A stretch of DNA of 64,000 bases from an uncultured Bacteroides sp. (lineage in GTDB: Bacteria; Bacteroidota; Bacteroidia; Cytophagales; Cyclobacteriaceae), in contig CABHOV010000029.1 in NCBI GenBank assembly GCA_902168185.1, forward strand, positions 1 to 64,000, given 5' to 3'. A model generated the notes under the pieces. The model did not search any database, had not been told where the DNA came from, and worked only from the letters and a program-made list of their open reading frames with translations. Numbering within the stretch: position 1 is the first letter of the stretch; every line of letters starts with the position of its first letter. This document shows, in pieces, positions 1 through 10,488 of the stretch. Both the position numbers and the translations under genes were made by a program.

Positions 1-2
1 GT

Positions 3-3000
3 GTCTTTTTGCTTATCATAAGTCGTCAGCGTCTTAATGTAAAGAAAAGACTTGAAGTAGAACGTAAGAATTTTGAATTACTCCAAGAGCAGGCACTTCG
101 TCATGAGAGCGAAGCAAAGTATAAAACGCTTATTGAAAGTACATTGCTTGGAGTATCTATAGAGAAGCGCGGAAAAGTTATATATGCCAATAAAAAGCTA
201 CTAAATATTTTCGGTTATGAGAATATGGATGAGTATAGTCTCATAGATCCTATTCACATCACCGATCGTTGTACACCCGAAACAAAACTTTTTATTGAAG
301 AATTACAGCGCTCACAAAAAGAAGGTAGAGACACCGTTCAATCATTCATCGGACATTTTTACGATAAAGATAATAAGGTTCGCTCTTTTGAAGTTCAGAT
401 AGGTGAGATTATGGTTGAAGGTGATCTGTGCAGAATGTACGTTCTGATTGATGTTACTGATAGGCTGGCGGCTGAGAACGCATCAAGGGAGATGGAAAAA
501 CTGTTTAGACTGTCGCAGCACTTTTCAAACATCGGAAGCTGGCGTTGGAGTTTTCATACGAAAGATTTATTGTGGTCTGATATAACCTATAAAATATATG
601 GTGTAGATCATACAGAGAAAATTACAGAGCAAAAATTCTTTGAATGTGTTTACCCGGACGATCATGCTATAGTTATAAACAATGCGATTGAAAGTATAGG
701 GAATGGTGAACCCTATCAGGTAGAACATAGAATACTTTTACCCAACGGCCAGATACGCTGGATCAGGTTAAAGGGCGATGTCTTCAGGGATTCAGAAGGA
801 CAGCCTATTGAAATTTTTGGTGTTGCGCGCGATGTAACCGAATCGAAACAAATAGCCGAGGAGCTTCGATTAAGCAAAGAGAAGTATAGGATATTAGCAG
901 AGGCTGGCCATGAGATCATGGGGCTTTACGATCTCAATGGTATGGTGCAATATGTTTCACCAGCGATCACACATTTACTCGGCTATTTGCCGGAAGATAA
1001 GGTGGGGAGGAAAATTGTAAGCGATATCATTCATCCAATGGACAGAAGACAGTTGATGATGGCTTTCAGAAAGGCGAGCGTCCATTCGGAAGAATCGGTC
1101 ATGGTCAAGATAAGGATGCGGAGAAAGGATACGCAGCAATATGTGTGGTGTCAAAAAAGTCTTCGTGCTATAAAAGATAAAGAGGGAGTAGTTACGGCCA
1201 TTCGTTCACTGACCAGAGATATAGGGTATGAGATTGCGTATGAAACGAAATTAAACCAATCGAACGCACGCCTGACAAACTCTGTGAGGGAATATAAATC
1301 CCTGAATAAGAAGTTGAATAATTTACTGAAGGAACTCGGCAGAAGATCGAAGCAGCTAGAGAGTACCAACTATAAATTAACAGTATCGCAAACAACCTTA
1401 AAGCAAACCTACGAACAGTTAAAACTGAAGACGGATGCGTTGAATGAAATAGCTATAATAGTTTCATGTGATGGTGAAGGTAAAATTTCACATGTGAATT
1501 CGTTGTTCGAAAAAATAATGGGATATGAACAAGCAGAAATTATAGGTAATACATATTATGACTTAAAGTCTACTCTATACGATTCTCCGGTACACGATGC
1601 GCGTTTCTTTGCTGGTATATGGCGTGAATTAAATGAGGGAAAAAACTGGTCTGGAGAGGTTTGTTATAAAGGTAAAGACGGTGGCTATATCTGGTGTCTC
1701 AAGCATATGATACCGCTGTTCAATAACGGTACGTTCGATGGATATTTTTCATTTAGCTATGATATAACATTTGATAAGAAACGTGAGGCCGAATTAATAG
1801 AAGCGAAGTTGATAGCAGAAGCCGCTTCAGCGATCAAAGAAGATTTCTTATCGGTCATGAGTCATGAGATACGGACGCCACTGAATTCTGTTATAGGACT
1901 TTCAAATTTGTTGTTAAAGAAAAAGCCAAGAGAAGATCAACAAGAAATCATCAAGACGTTAAAGGGCTCCAGTGATAACCTGATGCATCTTGTAAATGAT
2001 ATACTAGACTATAATAAAATACAGGCTGGTAAAATTGAACTCGAAGAGATCGCGTTTAATACCCTTGAATTCCTTCAGCAGTTCAGGTCGGCCTATCTTC
2101 CAATTGCTTCTGAGAAAGGACTTGATTTCAAAGTGACTGCCGATGCAATGATTCCATCGATGCTGAGCGGAGACTCTATGCGACTTAACCAAATACTCAA
2201 TAATTTGGTGAATAACGCAATGAAGTTTACGCAGAGCGGTTCGGTTAAAGTAACGGCTTCATTGGTTTCAAAGAACGAGAAGCAGTGCCGTTTGTTGTTT
2301 GAAGTAATTGATTCAGGAATTGGTATAGCGGATGATAAACTTCCGTTGATCTTTATGCCATTCCACCAATCCGAGAAGTATATATCTCGGAAATTTGGTG
2401 GTACAGGTTTAGGGCTCTCCATAGTGAAAAGCCTGGTGGAAATGTTGGGCGGAGAGATCTCTGTAAGAAGTAAAGAGGGTGAAGGATCTACGTTTTCTGT
2501 ATCAATTCCATTTACAATATGTTCGGTTGCAGTTCCGCATGTAAGTATAAAAGAGATAAATGAGGCAACGTTGGTGTCGTCTTTCAAAGGTTATCGCGTT
2601 TTATATGTAGAAGACGTTGAGTCTAATCGCATGGTCGTTGGAAGCTACTTAAAGGATTGTGAAGTCGAGTGTACCATGGCTTCTGGTGGTGAGCTTGCAT
2701 TGATTCATACTGCAAATAAAACCTTTGATGTTATTCTCATGGATTTGCAAATGCCAGGGCTGAATGGATATGAAGTTACACAAGCAATTCGAACACAGAA
2801 GCGAGGACGAAATATACATACACCTGTGATAGCCTTTACGGCTGAATCATTATCTGAAAACCTGAAGGCAAAGACAGCGATGCATAATATTCAGGATATC
2901 GTTACAAAGCCTTTTCAGTTTGAAACGCTTATACAAAAAATAATAAAAGTTACTCCACGTAAAAGAGAAGAAGAGGATTTTCTATCCTTCCAGTTTTACG

Positions 3001-3302
3001 AAGATGCCTTTGATTACGATCCGGAAGAAATGGAGAAAATTAAAAAGATTGTGATCAGCGACTTTAAGCTTCTGGAAAACAACATGGCAAAGCATGTTGC
3101 TGAAAAGAATATGGAAGGTATACGGGCCGAAATTCATAAGCTCTCACCCATTGTAAAGAATTTGAAATGTAAAGCTCTGATCAAATCATTTGACGAATTC
3201 AGAAAGTACGATCAATACTCGCCTTCAATACAGGATTTACACTGCCAACTGCGAAAGTATAACAGCATTCTCTATTCTTCAGTGGAGGAACTGCAGTATT
3301 AA
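3..3302 (+). CDS. Multi-PAS hybrid histidine kinase with receiver and HPt-like tail (5' partial)
   Basis: The reading frame is open to the left edge. It begins VFLLIIS, which looks like the end of a membrane helix, so the true start lies outside the window; a TTG at 9 is the first in-window start candidate. Counting from it, PAS folds lie near 37-150, 165-280, 290-410 and 485-600, with a coiled coil at about 415-480. The HisKA H-box SHEIRTPLN (His619) follows, then the ATPase domain with N-box (NLVNNAMKFT), DSGIGI and GTGLGLS. A receiver domain carries the phosphoacceptor Asp912 in MDLQMPG. The tail near 1005-1090 is helical with HKLSP (His1043), resembling an HPt domain. It would relay phosphate His-Asp-His inside one membrane-anchored protein. 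The input signal and downstream partner cannot be told from sequence. Confidence 0.93.
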   Translation, partial: VFLLIISRQRLNVKKRLEVERKNFELLQEQALRHESEAKYKTLIESTLLGVSIEKRGKVIYANKKLLNIFGYENMDEYSLIDPIHITDRCTPETKLFIEELQRSQKEGRDTVQSFIGHFYDKDNKVRSFEVQIGEIMVEGDLCRMYVLIDVTDRLAAENASREMEKLFRLSQHFSNIGSWRWSFHTKDLLWSDITYKIYGVDHTEKITEQKFFECVYPDDHAIVINNAIESIGNGEPYQVEHRILLPNGQIRWIRLKGDVFRDSEGQPIEIFGVARDVTESKQIAEELRLSKEKYRILAEAGHEIMGLYDLNGMVQYVSPAITHLLGYLPEDKVGRKIVSDIIHPMDRRQLMMAFRKASVHSEESVMVKIRMRRKDTQQYVWCQKSLRAIKDKEGVVTAIRSLTRDIGYEIAYETKLNQSNARLTNSVREYKSLNKKLNNLLKELGRRSKQLESTNYKLTVSQTTLKQTYEQLKLKTDALNEIAIIVSCDGEGKISHVNSLFEKIMGYEQAEIIGNTYYDLKSTLYDSPVHDARFFAGIWRELNEGKNWSGEVCYKGKDGGYIWCLKHMIPLFNNGTFDGYFSFSYDITFDKKREAELIEAKLIAEAASAIKEDFLSVMSHEIRTPLNSVIGLSNLLLKKKPREDQQEIIKTLKGSSDNLMHLVNDILDYNKIQAGKIELEEIAFNTLEFLQQFRSAYLPIASEKGLDFKVTADAMIPSMLSGDSMRLNQILNNLVNNAMKFTQSGSVKVTASLVSKNEKQCRLLFEVIDSGIGIADDKLPLIFMPFHQSEKYISRKFGGTGLGLSIVKSLVEMLGGEISVRSKEGEGSTFSVSIPFTICSVAVPHVSIKEINEATLVSSFKGYRVLYVEDVESNRMVVGSYLKDCEVECTMASGGELALIHTANKTFDVILMDLQMPGLNGYEVTQAIRTQKRGRNIHTPVIAFTAESLSENLKAKTAMHNIQDIVTKPFQFETLIQKIIKVTPRKREEEDFLSFQFYEDAFDYDPEEMEKIKKIVISDFKLLENNMAKHVAEKNMEGIRAEIHKLSPIVKNLKCKALIKSFDEFRKYDQYSPSIQDLHCQLRKYNSILYSSVEELQY

Positions 3303-3338
3303 GTGGATTTACGCTGTGGTCAAGAGTGACTGCAGATT

Positions 3339-3367
3339 TTGAGAAAAGGGAAATTCAAATAAATTTG
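3339..3367 (+). promoter_or_regulatory. Bacteroidota sigma-A promoter for the 3394 gene
   Basis: TTG at 3339-3341 is followed after exactly 18 bases by TAAATTTG (3360-3367), matching the Bacteroidota consensus TTG-N17-20-TAnnTTTG. The predicted transcript starts about 3372, some 20 bases before the ATG. Confidence 0.7.
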
Positions 3368-3393
3368 TAGGAAAACCCCTAACTCCTGCAAAG

Positions 3394-3783
3394 ATGTCCC
3401 TCATTAAAATCGGCGATAATAAGTTTTATACAATCTCTGTATCGACAGAGAAAAACAGAGCATACCTGAAGATTATTGGTTTTTGGAGAACGCCTGAACA
3501 GGTTCCAGATTATATCAATCACTGGATTAGCGGAGTTTCAAAGTTAAAAAAAGGATTTACCCTTTTAACAGATGCGTCTGAAATGAAGACTCATCCCAAA
3601 GAAGTGGTGAAGTTACATGAACAAGCACAAGCAATTCTTTTGAAAGCTGGTGTAAGCAAAGTGGCAGAAATTCTCAAAGATGATGTGGCGGAAATGCAGC
3701 TGAACGCTGTAGCGAAGACAACGCAATTTCCCAAGAAAAATTTCAGGACAGCAGCAGAAGCGGAGGCGTGGCTAGATCTTTAG
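3394..3783 (+). CDS. Small STAS/SpoIIAA-like protein, function unknown
   Basis: A 129-residue soluble protein without signal peptide or membrane segment. It has alternating strands and helices: an N-terminal beta pair (FYTISVS, AYLKIIG), an amphipathic helix, then the strand FTLLTDASEM followed by a long helix. This order resembles SpoIIAA/STAS-like proteins common in Cytophagales, but I can name no exact family. The C-terminus (AAEAEAWLD) resembles the final helix of SpoIIAA-like proteins. It has its own consensus promoter just upstream, so it is probably transcribed independently of the histidine kinase before it. A regulatory or lipid/protein-binding role is inference only. Confidence 0.75.
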   Translation: MSLIKIGDNKFYTISVSTEKNRAYLKIIGFWRTPEQVPDYINHWISGVSKLKKGFTLLTDASEMKTHPKEVVKLHEQAQAILLKAGVSKVAEILKDDVAEMQLNAVAKTTQFPKKNFRTAAEAEAWLDL

Positions 3784-3846
3784 TGCTGTATCAACTCAGT
3801 ACCTCTTCTATATCTATCTCCTATATTTTACGACTAACATTACTTT

Positions 3847-6102
3847 ATGGATATTGTAAAAGATCGTGTGCGTTATTCGGAATATATACTGCAAGCTATA
3901 TATTCTTCCGGAAGTAATTTTATTTTAGCTCTTCTCTTATCATCTGTATTTATTTGCTGCCATCAAAAAGAAGATGTACAGTCAACGGATGAAAATATAG
4001 AGCCAGCTTATCAAGTATTGGAAAGATTAATTGGTGACAGAGCCCACGAACTCGTGTTGACGCTAGCTGAAAATACCACGCAAGATGAAGTTACGATCAG
4101 TGCTGTCAATCATAAAGTTACCATTGAAGGAAATTCAATTCCAGCAATTTGTTATGGTGCTTATACATACTTAAGAAAAATTGGAGCTCTTCATGTAAGT
4201 TGGGAAGGAAATCGTGTACAGCTTCCACAACAGTGGCCTGAGTATTCGGCTCAAACTTTAAAAACACCCTTTGTCTTCCGGCAATATCTTAACGTCTGTG
4301 CTTTCGGATATACTACGGTGTGGTGGAACTGGGAGCGATGGGAACGGGAAATTGACTGGATGGCTATACGCAGCATCAATATGCCATCTGCTATGGAAGG
4401 ACAGGAGGCTGTATATCTAAGGTTGTGGAAGGAGATGGGACTGGAGGAATCCGAGATACTAAATCACTTCAGTGGTGCTGCATTTCTTCCATGGCATCGC
4501 ATGGGGAACATAAATAAATATGGTGGACCACTGCCTTTAAGCTTTATTCAAAAAAAGGAAGCTTTGCAGAAAAAGATACTAAACAGAATGAGAGACCTCG
4601 GTATGAAACCCGTAGTGCCCGCGTTCAGTGGATATGTACCTGAAAGTCTGAAGAAGAAATTTCCACGTGCAAATATTAAGCAACTTCAGCCTTGGGAGAA
4701 AGGCTTTGAAGGTACATACTTACTTGATCCGAAAGATTCTTTGTTCCTTCAGATCGGAAAGCGTTTTATTGAAATATACCAGGATATATATGGCGATGCT
4801 TCGTTTTACCTGGCCGACTCCTTCAATGAAATGAAACCTCCTGTTACGGCCGATAATAAACAGCAGACCTTGGCTGAATATGGGGAGGCTATATATAGAT
4901 CCATTCAACAGGCAGATTCTTCTGCTACCTGGGTGATGCAGGGTTGGCTCTTTGGTAACGATCAGGAATTTTGGGACACAACTTCAATTCAATCATTTTT
5001 GAGTAAAGTACCGCCTTCAAAAATGATTATCCAGGATTTTGGTAATGATCGCTATCCTGGCCTGTGGAAGCAAACAAAAGCATATGGAGGAAAGCAATGG
5101 ACCTATGGTTATGTTCATAATTATGGCGGCTCGAATCCGGTATATGGAGATTTGGAATTTTATAATAAAGAAGCCACTGATTTAATAAGTAGCTCCGAAA
5201 AAAGAAACCTCGTTGGTTATGGTGTACTACCGGAGGGATTAAATAATAACTCGATGGTATATGAGTATATATATGATCTGCCGTGGTCTAGTCAGGGTAT
5301 AGTGTGGAACGATTGGATTTCACAATACACCCAGGACCGGTATGGATATACTTCTGATACTATACTTTCTGCCTGGAATGAGTTAAAGGAGTCTGTATTC
5401 CAAACACGCTATTGGACACCGCGTTGGTGGAATGGGGGTGGGGCTTACTTGTTATTTAAACGTCCGACAGCAAACATTGTAGATTTTGAAGGATACCCTG
5501 GTGATGCAAAAAAACTAAAAAAGGCATTACATATTCTTGTGAAAGAAGCGAATGCGAATAAAGAGAATACACTGCTGATTCATGATCTCGTGGAGTTTTC
5601 AAGGCATTATGTTAGCATGCATGCTGATAGTTTGTTGATGGCAAGTATCCGGACATATAAGTCTGGCAATTATGTAAAGGGAGATTCTCTTATGAATACT
5701 GCATTTTCACTTGCTGAGCAATTGGATTCATTGATTGGTACTCAACCTCTTAATAGTTTATCACTTTGGTTAAACGATGCGAAGCAATACGGTGATAATG
5801 AAGCAGAGTCTATGCTATATATTAACAATGCACGCACGCAAATTACAATTTGGGGTGGCGACAATTTGAAGGATTATGCCTCAAAGTCCTGGCAAGGTAT
5901 GTACATAGATTTTTATGTACCGCGATGGCGCATCTTTATGCGGGATTTCCGTGAAGCCTTGGTGGAAAAGAAACCTTTTAACGAAGAGGCAACGCGGTTG
6001 AAGATTAAAGCCTGGGAAGAAAACTGGTGTCAGTTGAAGACTGTTCCCAGTAAAATTATGGTTGATAATCCTGTTGAGCGGGTTTCTGAATTGCTCCGCT
6101 GA
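3847..6102 (+). CDS. Alpha-N-acetylglucosaminidase, GH89 family
   Basis: A 751-residue exported glycosidase of the NAGLU/GH89 family, which removes terminal alpha-linked N-acetylglucosamine. The family signature is clear: FRQYLNVCAFGYTTVWW and WERWEREIDWMA (about residues 140-175), the SGAAFLPWHRMGN region, and the two acidic catalytic positions, Glu328 in FNEMKPP and Glu463 in LPEGLNNN. The order is the usual small N-terminal domain (about 45-120), the TIM barrel (about 135-480) and a helical C-terminal domain. A hydrophobic stretch at about 24-36 ending in ICC suggests a signal peptide or atypical lipoprotein anchor; about 23 residues precede it, so a later start is possible. The length fits the family. 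It stands alone, without a visible SusC/SusD pair. The substrate could be host or environmental glycans. Confidence 0.93.
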   Translation: MDIVKDRVRYSEYILQAIYSSGSNFILALLLSSVFICCHQKEDVQSTDENIEPAYQVLERLIGDRAHELVLTLAENTTQDEVTISAVNHKVTIEGNSIPAICYGAYTYLRKIGALHVSWEGNRVQLPQQWPEYSAQTLKTPFVFRQYLNVCAFGYTTVWWNWERWEREIDWMAIRSINMPSAMEGQEAVYLRLWKEMGLEESEILNHFSGAAFLPWHRMGNINKYGGPLPLSFIQKKEALQKKILNRMRDLGMKPVVPAFSGYVPESLKKKFPRANIKQLQPWEKGFEGTYLLDPKDSLFLQIGKRFIEIYQDIYGDASFYLADSFNEMKPPVTADNKQQTLAEYGEAIYRSIQQADSSATWVMQGWLFGNDQEFWDTTSIQSFLSKVPPSKMIIQDFGNDRYPGLWKQTKAYGGKQWTYGYVHNYGGSNPVYGDLEFYNKEATDLISSSEKRNLVGYGVLPEGLNNNSMVYEYIYDLPWSSQGIVWNDWISQYTQDRYGYTSDTILSAWNELKESVFQTRYWTPRWWNGGGAYLLFKRPTANIVDFEGYPGDAKKLKKALHILVKEANANKENTLLIHDLVEFSRHYVSMHADSLLMASIRTYKSGNYVKGDSLMNTAFSLAEQLDSLIGTQPLNSLSLWLNDAKQYGDNEAESMLYINNARTQITIWGGDNLKDYASKSWQGMYIDFYVPRWRIFMRDFREALVEKKPFNEEATRLKIKAWEENWCQLKTVPSKIMVDNPVERVSELLR

Positions 6103-6130
6103 AACGATATATAGTATGTGTAGTGAAGTG

Positions 6131-9100
6131 TTATTTTAATACAGTAATACTTCCCGTTTTTGGTTGCTTTTCTTGCCCGTCACAGCGAATGACAAAGTAG
6201 TAAACTCCGTCCGGAAGGATTTTTCCGTTGAATGTGCCGTCCCAGTCATTGAGGTATGGTTTTGCGGTATATACTTTCACACCTTTTTCATCGAATATAG
6301 TTACACTGCATTCAGGATGATCCAGAATGTTATCGATCGTCCAATACTGATTAATGGCATCTCCGTTGGGAGAAAAGAAATTACTGGGTTTCAGTTTCAT
6401 TATAACGGTCGCATCCTTTATGGATACCTGAACAGTTGCATTCCCTGCACATCCATTACTATCCGTACCGCTTACCGTATAGAGTGTCGATGTTACAGGA
6501 TTTGCCACAGGATTTGCTATATCAGGTTGCGAAAGAGAAGTCTTCGGCTCCCATGTATAGTTTAATAATCCGGATGCTTCAAGCTGTGTTGTTTCACCTT
6601 CTACTATAATTTCCGGATGAGCTGTTGCAGTTACCACGGGTAATGGAAATGTAGTGACATCCTGAATGGACTTTAGTGGACAACCGTTGTTCATTACCTC
6701 AACAGAGTATTCGCCGGGCTCCTGTATCGTTATCGTAGATGCTGTAGATCCAGTGCTCCAGGTATACGTGTTATAGGAGCCCGATACTGAGAGCTCCAAT
6801 TCTTGACCCTCACAGAATTCAAAACTACCGGTATTGCTTGTAATAACAACCGGTGTAGCAGGAGTGATTAGAATGGATTTGTTTGTAGCCTTTATACACG
6901 TGGCATTTTTATACGATACAGTTAATGTAACAGAATACGGTGCAGAAGCCGTTGTAGTATATATATGTGCCGGGTCTTTGTCTGTGGAGGTGTGTGAATC
7001 TCCGAAGTCCCATGTATAGAATACTTCTGCTAGTGGATCCGTTACTGACTGATTTCTAAATTTTACCTCCTGTCCCTGGCAGGCAGTCGCTGGTGCATCG
7101 AAGGCGACAGATGGTGCATTGGCAACCACAAGTTTAGCCGATGATGAAGTTGCCACTGTGCAATTTGGATTTGTAGATGTTGCCTGGAAATAAAATTCTC
7201 CAGAACTACCGCGGGTTAAATTCTTACTCGTTTGAGCGGAAATTATACCTGAAGTTTTTTCATACCATTGGTATGTGAAGCCGGTAACAGCGGGGAATAC
7301 AGAGAGCGTGGAGAGATCTCCCGCGCAAATAACTTCACCCGTTGAACGTTGCACTGAAAAGTTAGGTATATCTACTACTTGCACGGTTGTTGATTCTGTT
7401 CGTGCAAGGCATCCTGTCGCAGGATCACCTGCATATACTTTCACGGAATACACTCCTGCATGGGATAGATTAACGTTGGTGATTTGGACAGTAGGTCCAG
7501 TGCCTATATTGGTTCCATTCACATCTGTCCACTGATATGAGAAACCTGTTCCGAGGTCATTTCCCAAGGATAGCGTAAGTCCACTGCCCGAGCAAACAGG
7601 CCCGTTGTTCATAGGTTTAGGATCACCTGCGGTGCCGGTTGCTATTGTTACACTAACAGTATTTGATATAGGACTGCAACTTCCGCTTTCCGCAATAGCC
7701 TTTACGTTGTAATTACCTGTAACAGATGGAGTATATGTATTCGTGCCAGTAGTCGTTACGCTTGTGGACAGGTTTGTCCATTCATATGAGATTCCACCTC
7801 CTGATGTTGCTGTAAGGGCAACCGTGTTTGTGTTGCATATATTCAACGGCCCGACAGGCGTTACTTCCGGAATCATACACGTTTTATTTCTGAAAACTGA
7901 AATCTTCGAGGCTGCTATATTTAACTGCGCATCGTCTATACTTGTAAATGCTATATCTGGTTTCCCATCGCTGTCAACATCTCCTATAGCAACGTGACGA
8001 TTGAGGTATGTTGTTGCCTTTGTTGTGGATTGAAACGCAAGCGCACCCGGGCTACTATTGTTATTTAGGATGGTGATTGACTTCTTTTGACTGGATGCCA
8101 CTGCTATATCTGTTTTTCCGTCACCGTCAAGATCTCCGAAATCAAGTCCCCAGGGAGAACTGTCTGTAGAAAACGTCTGTGGGCTTCCAAATGAAATTTG
8201 TGCACCTGTTGTTTGGTTAATCAGAATACCAACAGAAGCTGAAGGAGCAGATTGAGTATAGGCTATATCTTTTTTGCCATCATTATCGAGATCGCCTACA
8301 CGAATGGCATTGATTGTAGCGGCGGTATTTACAGTTATGATATCGTTGAGTATAATGGAACCAGGGAGGGAGTTATTATTAACAATAAATATGTTACTGG
8401 TATTTTGATATTGGCTGGTTATTATTTCCGGGATACGGTCGCCATTCAAATCTTCTACTGCCAATGCATCGAGGTTAGTTACGTTGGGAAATATTATTGT
8501 GATGGGAGTCGCTGTAAATAATATAGCTGCTTTTGTGCTTTTGTTTTGAAGTATAGATATAGTATTTGTGGCCTGGGAAGTAATGATTAATTCCGGTTTG
8601 CCATCCAGATCGAGATCCGCTATATCAACATGCTTTGGCGTTTTACCGGCAAGTTTTACAGATTGCGTAGTAAATGAGAAACTACCAGGCCCTGAACTGT
8701 TATTTTGGAGGAAGTATACTTTTTCTGTTGAACCTTTCTCCGTTATAACCAGGTCTGTTTTTCCATCGCCGTTGAGATCACCACATTTTATATGTACAGA
8801 TTTTGAAAGGAGGTTTAGCGAGATCTTGCTGTTAAAAGCAATATTGCCTGGTCCACTGCTTGTGTTGCGAAATATATTAACGAAGGCTGAATTGTCATTC
8901 GAAGTGGCAAGGTCGCTTTTGGCGTCACCATCAAAATCACACAAACATAAATCATACAAACCAGTGGCTACTGCTGCGCTGTTGGGAAAATCAAACTGGC
9001 CTTCCAGGTTAGTGCTGCTGAAAGGTTGCGCATCATCACCATGAAAACTCAATAGAAATTGTTGTTGTGTGTAGCCTGTCAGGTTAGAAGTAAGGTTTGT

Positions 9101-9406
9101 TATAGCAATGTTGTCGTAAGTAGTACCCACGGGTATTTTTACAACCAACACTTGATCGGAGATTGAAACAATAGAAGCCTTTGCTGTTCCAAACATTACA
9201 ATAGCTTTTGCCGGATCAATGCCAAATCCATTACCTTTCAAAGTAATGATTTGTTCCATGCTCCCAGTAGTTTTACTCACTACTTTAACCTCGGGTAATT
9301 GAGCGAAGCTCGTTACTATATAGCTTGAGAAGAGTAAGGTATATAATATAACCTTCAGGAATGCGATCCCTTTGTTCGAGACGATAGCGATTATCCTGGT
9401 GATCAT
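6131..9406 (-). CDS. Secreted FG-GAP propeller / PKD protein with gliding-motility C-terminal domain
   Basis: A 1091-residue exported protein. A signal peptide (about 1-35, ending TSFAQ) is followed by an IPT/TIG-like domain (about 37-115). Then come seven FG-GAP/VCBS repeats (about 120-500), each with a calcium-type loop such as DFDGDAKSD, DLNGDGKTD, DLDNDGKKD, DLDGDGKTD or DVDSDGKPD, enough for a seven-bladed beta-propeller. Ig-like segments follow (about 510-780), a PKD domain (WDFGDSHTS, near 800-870), further Ig-like repeats, and a CHU_C-type type IX secretion domain at the end (FFSPNGDAIN, DWDGTFNGK, DGVYYFVI). It is last in a minus-strand operon after a SprB-like adhesin and PorP/SprF, with 32 bases between it and the latter. 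It is inferred to be a T9SS cargo displayed on the surface; the ligand is unknown. Confidence 0.92.
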   Translation of the reverse strand: MITRIIAIVSNKGIAFLKVILYTLLFSSYIVTSFAQLPEVKVVSKTTGSMEQIITLKGNGFGIDPAKAIVMFGTAKASIVSISDQVLVVKIPVGTTYDNIAITNLTSNLTGYTQQQFLLSFHGDDAQPFSSTNLEGQFDFPNSAAVATGLYDLCLCDFDGDAKSDLATSNDNSAFVNIFRNTSSGPGNIAFNSKISLNLLSKSVHIKCGDLNGDGKTDLVITEKGSTEKVYFLQNNSSGPGSFSFTTQSVKLAGKTPKHVDIADLDLDGKPELIITSQATNTISILQNKSTKAAILFTATPITIIFPNVTNLDALAVEDLNGDRIPEIITSQYQNTSNIFIVNNNSLPGSIILNDIITVNTAATINAIRVGDLDNDGKKDIAYTQSAPSASVGILINQTTGAQISFGSPQTFSTDSSPWGLDFGDLDGDGKTDIAVASSQKKSITILNNNSSPGALAFQSTTKATTYLNRHVAIGDVDSDGKPDIAFTSIDDAQLNIAASKISVFRNKTCMIPEVTPVGPLNICNTNTVALTATSGGGISYEWTNLSTSVTTTGTNTYTPSVTGNYNVKAIAESGSCSPISNTVSVTIATGTAGDPKPMNNGPVCSGSGLTLSLGNDLGTGFSYQWTDVNGTNIGTGPTVQITNVNLSHAGVYSVKVYAGDPATGCLARTESTTVQVVDIPNFSVQRSTGEVICAGDLSTLSVFPAVTGFTYQWYEKTSGIISAQTSKNLTRGSSGEFYFQATSTNPNCTVATSSSAKLVVANAPSVAFDAPATACQGQEVKFRNQSVTDPLAEVFYTWDFGDSHTSTDKDPAHIYTTTASAPYSVTLTVSYKNATCIKATNKSILITPATPVVITSNTGSFEFCEGQELELSVSGSYNTYTWSTGSTASTITIQEPGEYSVEVMNNGCPLKSIQDVTTFPLPVVTATAHPEIIVEGETTQLEASGLLNYTWEPKTSLSQPDIANPVANPVTSTLYTVSGTDSNGCAGNATVQVSIKDATVIMKLKPSNFFSPNGDAINQYWTIDNILDHPECSVTIFDEKGVKVYTAKPYLNDWDGTFNGKILPDGVYYFVIRCDGQEKQPKTGSITVLK

Positions 9407-9438
9407 TGTGGGTCTTTTTTATTGCAAGGATAGTGTTA

Positions 9439-10458
9439 CTAATTCCAGAATCCCTCTTTACTATTAAAGGATGGACACGGAATCAGTTTATATTTTTTCT
9501 TATTCTTCTTGTCGGATCGGCGCGATGAAAATTCATATACCACAGATATTTCATGCGCACCACCGGATGCAGTCTGAAGTTTTGAAATCGTAAAATCGTA
9601 GCTATAGCCAAGAGTGAGATTTTTGAAATATAAGCCAAGGAAAATGATGAAGGCATCCTGTTCTACTGTATTGGCTACACTTTTCTGGAAAGGTTTCCCT
9701 CTGTACCATAGGCCGACCGATATGGGGTCAATGTGGTAATTTATACCAAGGTCAAGTTGTGAGAAGGTTGGCCCCTGCATTTTATAGATAAAGGATGGTG
9801 TGAGGTACGATGGACGAGACGTTCTTGCACCGTGCAGGCTTAGTTTGACACCACCATGGATTGAAGTTTTCATTGGGAGTCTGCTATCTTCTCCCAGCAC
9901 CGAAAGCTCGGGACGATTGATGTGCGAGAATGACGCACCCAACCATATATTCTTTGAATACAAGACAAAGCCAGAACCGAAATCCAGATAGCCGTCTTTG
10001 CCAAGTTTATTCAGTTCAGGATCAAGCGATGTTCCATCATATTCAAGTCCATCACCCATGCGGAGCTTATTGCGGTCCAATCCATTTACACCGTACCCGA
10101 ACGAAATGCCAGGCGAGAAGACAAGCTTGCTGGTCAACTTTATTTTGTAAGAATACAATAGGCTAGCCGTTGTACTTCGCCATCCGGCTGATCCCATTTT
10201 GTCTGTAGTGAAGAGTACACCGAAGCCGCTTCGTAATTCATTTACAAAAATATCATATGAAGCTGCGTAGGTCGTAAATGCCTGCGGTAGGCTTGGCCAC
10301 TGAATCCGATGATTCAATACAACTCTTTGTTGGGGAGTTATACCTGTAAATCCTGGGTTGAGAAATAAAGGTGCCTGGTAGTACTGCGAAAAATGTGGGT
10401 CTTGCGCGGCAGCACTAAATCCAGTAAATAAAAAAATGATCGCTATAATTTTTTTCAT
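9439..10458 (-). CDS. PorP/SprF family type IX secretion outer-membrane protein
   Basis: A 339-residue protein with a signal peptide (MKKIIAIIFLFTGFSAAAQ) and the family N-terminus DPHFSQYYQAPLFLNPGFTG. The body is a run of amphipathic beta strands rich in aromatic and Gly residues (FGYGVNGL, LGINYHIDPISVGLWYRG, LGYSYDFTISKL), as expected for the 14-strand barrel of PorP/SprF. In known systems SprF-like proteins anchor or help export a partner adhesin encoded directly upstream. Here the 2823-residue SprB-like protein ends 30 bases before this gene starts, matching that arrangement. The C-terminal tail after about 315 is basic (SDKKNKKKYK). Assignment to a specific partner is inferred from position. 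Confidence 0.93.
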   Translation of the reverse strand: MKKIIAIIFLFTGFSAAAQDPHFSQYYQAPLFLNPGFTGITPQQRVVLNHRIQWPSLPQAFTTYAASYDIFVNELRSGFGVLFTTDKMGSAGWRSTTASLLYSYKIKLTSKLVFSPGISFGYGVNGLDRNKLRMGDGLEYDGTSLDPELNKLGKDGYLDFGSGFVLYSKNIWLGASFSHINRPELSVLGEDSRLPMKTSIHGGVKLSLHGARTSRPSYLTPSFIYKMQGPTFSQLDLGINYHIDPISVGLWYRGKPFQKSVANTVEQDAFIIFLGLYFKNLTLGYSYDFTISKLQTASGGAHEISVVYEFSSRRSDKKNKKKYKLIPCPSFNSKEGFWN

Positions 10459-10488
10459 TGCTTCGTTGTCAATCTTTATCCAGATATA

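Noticed and set aside
6164-9044. Several plus-strand frames across the propeller protein gene
   Set aside because: All are antisense shadows of the strongly supported minus-strand gene.
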